From Bacteroidota bacterium (GTDB taxonomy: Bacteria; Bacteroidota; Bacteroidia; Chitinophagales; Chitinophagaceae), in contig JABDAP010000020.1 of assembly GCA_013289065.1 (NCBI GenBank), positions 1-35,044 on the forward strand: a stretch of DNA of 35,044 nucleotides, written 5' to 3'. Below the pieces are notes generated by a model, which was given only the letters and a program-made list of their open reading frames with translations, did no database searches and had not been told where the DNA came from. Position numbers and translations under genes: made by a program. Positions 34,188 through 35,044 of this stretch are shown here, piece by piece. Position 1 is the stretch's first letter; every line of letters begins with the position of its first letter.

Positions 34188-35044
34188 ATGCCATTTACCA
34201 GACTCATTTCATTTGTATGTTGTTTGTTGATATTACAGCAAAGCATCGCACAGCAACCTGCTATTAAAATTCTTGAATCAGGAAAAAGGATCAGTATCCG
34301 CGGGTTAAGTGTGGTAAATGATAAAGTGATCTGGGCCAGCGGCAGTGCGGGTTCTGTGGCACGCTCAACAGATGGCGGCAATACCTTTACCTGGATGAAG
34401 GTAACCGGTTATGAAAGATCTGATTTCCGCGACATAGAAGCGTTTGATGAGAATACAGCTATCATTATGGGCATTACCACACCGGCTGTTATCCTAAAAA
34501 CAACCGATGGCGGACAAACATGGAAAAAGGTTTTTGAAGATACCACCAAGGGTGCATTTTTTGATGCCATGGATTTTCCAAAACCACAATATGGCTGGCT
34601 GGTTGGGGATCCGGCCAATGGGCATTTCTTTTTAGCACGCACAACAGATCATGGCGAAACCTGGAAAGGGGGTTATACGAATGAGCCCGGGCTAACAGCA
34701 AAAGATGGAGAAGCTTTTTTTGCATCCAGCGGAACAAATATTAAGGTGCTGAATAGTAATGGATATAACCATTTTGTATTGGTGTCTGGCGGAAAAGCAT
34801 CGAGGTTGTTCCTGGCGTCTGCAGATTCTATTCCGATCATGCAGGGTAAAGAATCAACCGGTGCAAATTCGATCGCCATATATAACGATGAGAAAGCGGT
34901 CATTGTTGGTGGCGATTTTAGCAAGGATACCATCAGTTCAAACAATTGTGTTCTGTTTGATCTCGACCTGCGCAACCCAACAAAATTTACTTTCCCGCAA
35001 ACCAATCCGCATGGTTACAGGTCGTGTGTGATCTATCTCAATAA
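34188..35044 (+). CDS. Ycf48/Hcf136-like beta-propeller protein (truncated by window end)
   Basis: Manually translated: MPFTRLISFVCCLLILQQSIAQQPAIKILESGKRISIRGLSVVNDKVIWASGSAGSVARSTDGGNTF...ILKTTDGGQTWKKVFED. Open to the last base; no stop, so absent from the track. Confidence 0.8.
   Translation, partial: MPFTRLISFVCCLLILQQSIAQQPAIKILESGKRISIRGLSVVNDKVIWASGSAGSVARSTDGGNTFTWMKVTGYERSDFRDIEAFDENTAIIMGITTPAVILKTTDGGQTWKKVFEDTTKGAFFDAMDFPKPQYGWLVGDPANGHFFLARTTDHGETWKGGYTNEPGLTAKDGEAFFASSGTNIKVLNSNGYNHFVLVSGGKASRLFLASADSIPIMQGKESTGANSIAIYNDEKAVIVGGDFSKDTISSNNCVLFDLDLRNPTKFTFPQTNPHGYRSCVIYLN

Noticed and set aside
1-35044. Defence system, prophage, toxin-antitoxin or biosynthetic cluster
   Set aside because: No nuclease/helicase/RT/integrase/transposase or TA pair recognised. 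The DnaQ-like exonuclease and topoisomerase IV genes look like housekeeping.
1-35044. tRNA or rRNA genes
   Set aside because: No cloverleaf-like or rRNA-like sequence noticed by eye; a tRNAscan/Infernal run would be decisive.

Overview
35 kb of an ordinary-looking chromosome from a Bacteroidota genome, probably Chitinophagaceae-like (inferred from gene families and TAnnTTTG-type promoter words; not tested). About 34 genes are supportable. They include the 3' end of nhaA, a DoxX-like protein, SRPBCC proteins, an S9 peptidase with Gly-rich loops, an SMP-30-like protein, an M23 peptidase, an EamA transporter, an ABC ATPase/permease pair, a DPM1-like glycosyltransferase, a DnaQ-like exonuclease, an Mpl-like Mur ligase, a YtxJ/TauE/TsdA-like trio, a thiolase, ilvE, a MocR-type regulator, a CvfB-like S1 protein, parC and parE, DUF1835, YkgJ-like, DUF1343/NamZ-like and a truncated Ycf48-like protein. 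I saw no phage, transposase, CRISPR, defence island, tRNA or rRNA. The unusual content lies between the genes: about 15 intergenic spacers carry structured repeats. (i) Several families, unrelated in sequence, are built from degenerate 7-nt (sometimes 8-nt) words kept in strict register and usually arranged as inverted arms. (ii) A ~120-bp nested-inverted-repeat element occurs three times. (iii) A CCCCTGAAGGGG / CCCCTAAAGGGG hairpin family occurs four times, with both arms co-varying. At least six genes take their stop codon from inside such a repeat, and one repeat forms the whole leader of ilvE. Two conserved genes (M23 peptidase, YkgJ-like) lack a usable ATG/GTG/TTG at the expected start. 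Two short ORFs (38 and 48 aa) are absent from the supplied ORF track.
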